A stretch of 64,000 nt of DNA, from the NCBI RefSeq assembly GCF_029931775.1, contig NC_079316.1:71644064-71708063 (forward strand), in the 5' to 3' direction. The notes beneath the pieces are model-generated. The model was not told the origin of the DNA. It saw only the letters and a list, made by a program, of their open reading frames with translations, and did not search any database. The translations under genes were made by a program, and so were the position numbers. This DNA is from Euleptes europaea (taxonomy: Eukaryota; Chordata; Lepidosauria; Squamata; Sphaerodactylidae). Shown piece after piece: positions 63,421 to 64,000 of this stretch (positions within the stretch are counted from its first letter, which is position 1; each line of letters begins with the position of its first letter).

Positions 63421-63539
63421 CATATCACTTTTTTTTTTTAACCATGAAACTTATTACCAAATACATGAAGAAAAAGTTAAACCTGCTATTGAAATATGGG
63501 CACACAATTCCAAATGATGCAATGTTGCTTGTTCATGGA

Positions 63540-63745
63540 ACCAGGGTCGTGTCCGCACTGCACGTTTGCTGCTCCGATTTCTGCGGGGTTTCCTTGCATG
63601 TTCCCACTTCATCTCACCCGAAGGATTCCGAGGACGTCTCCAGAGTGCAATTTCTCCGCGGTAAGAGGATCCGCTTTTACGGCGGATTATAAAAATAAAA
63701 CGTGTTCCTCATGCAGAACAATGAAGTGGGAACATGCAACCCCGC
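63540..63745. repeat. Probable inverted-repeat element at right edge
   Basis: ttgcatgttcccacttcatc and gaagtgggaacatgcaa are inverted copies about 130 bases apart around a CG-rich middle (ctccgcggtaagaggatccg). Likely a small DNA element. Confidence 0.5.
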
Positions 63746-64000
63746 TGAAAGCCCACCGCCCCGCCCCCCATCCTTCCTAACCGCCCACACTCATTCCCCC
63801 CCCTTTGGCTTTGCAAAGGAGGAAGGGGGGAAATTGGGGGGGTTGCAAGCGTCGCCTGCCGGATTCCGGCACAAACTCCCAAGTCAACCGGAGTGGGGCG
63901 GCATGAGTGGGGGGGGCAGAGGGGGGAGGGGGCGGAATTGAGGCTTGCAAAACAAGCCCCCCCTTTAATTTGCATGCTTAGATGCGAGAGGGTGGGATGG
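63746..64000. other. GC-rich, G/C-run-rich edge
   Basis: Many C and G runs with some CG dinucleotides. Nothing coding is recognised. The DHX32 5' exons should lie further right. Confidence 0.4.

Noticed and set aside
56749-64000. Further DHX32 exons
   Set aside because: I looked on the minus strand for the segment preceding [10 protein letters not shown] (the human 'MKRIDIAGLGHCDFM' region) and found no match. The 5' exons must lie to the right of the window.

Overview
The window is a stretch of vertebrate nuclear DNA carrying three intron-split genes in the order known from human chromosome 10q26: UROS (minus), BCCIP (plus), DHX32 (minus). UROS and BCCIP are head to head across a CpG-rich bidirectional promoter near 35.8 kb. 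BCCIP and DHX32 are tail to tail near 48 kb. The repeats point to a squamate reptile: BovB/RTE LINE pieces, CR1, L2 and L1 fragments, several tRNA-derived SINE families present in 2 to 7 copies each, and a 5S rRNA-derived SINE. I cannot name the species.

Layout. 1-3.2 kb: a DIRS-like retroelement relic cut by the window edge, an L2-like LINE fragment and a BovB 3' end. 3.7-35.8 kb: UROS, whose nine coding exons I could place base by base (789 bp, 262 codons plus stop), with a non-coding first exon at the shared promoter. Its introns hold a solo LTR, a TIR element with a 1-kb GC-rich minisatellite, a CpG-rich promoter-like block, LINE and SINE copies, and a Tc1 transposon nested in a SINE (32.1-33.5 kb). 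35.9-47.8 kb: BCCIP, seven coding exons, 311 codons. 48.2-56.7 kb: the last five coding exons of DHX32 (about 302 codons). Its 5' exons are not recognised up to the right edge and should lie beyond it. 56.7-64 kb: a DHX32 intron full of repeats, plus one undeciphered decayed stretch.

The genes are unrelated housekeeping functions: haem synthesis (UROS), genome maintenance and ribosome assembly (BCCIP) and a DEAH-type RNA helicase relative (DHX32). They are linked by shared regulatory space rather than by a pathway. I found no new multi-gene system. The most notable signals are: a 27-bp tandem duplication of the UROS exon 2 splice donor giving an in-frame 9-residue option; a pair of inverted telomere-like repeats inside the Tc1 element where part of its DNA-binding domain is missing; the minisatellite-bearing TIR element; and several nested insertions with clear target-site duplications.
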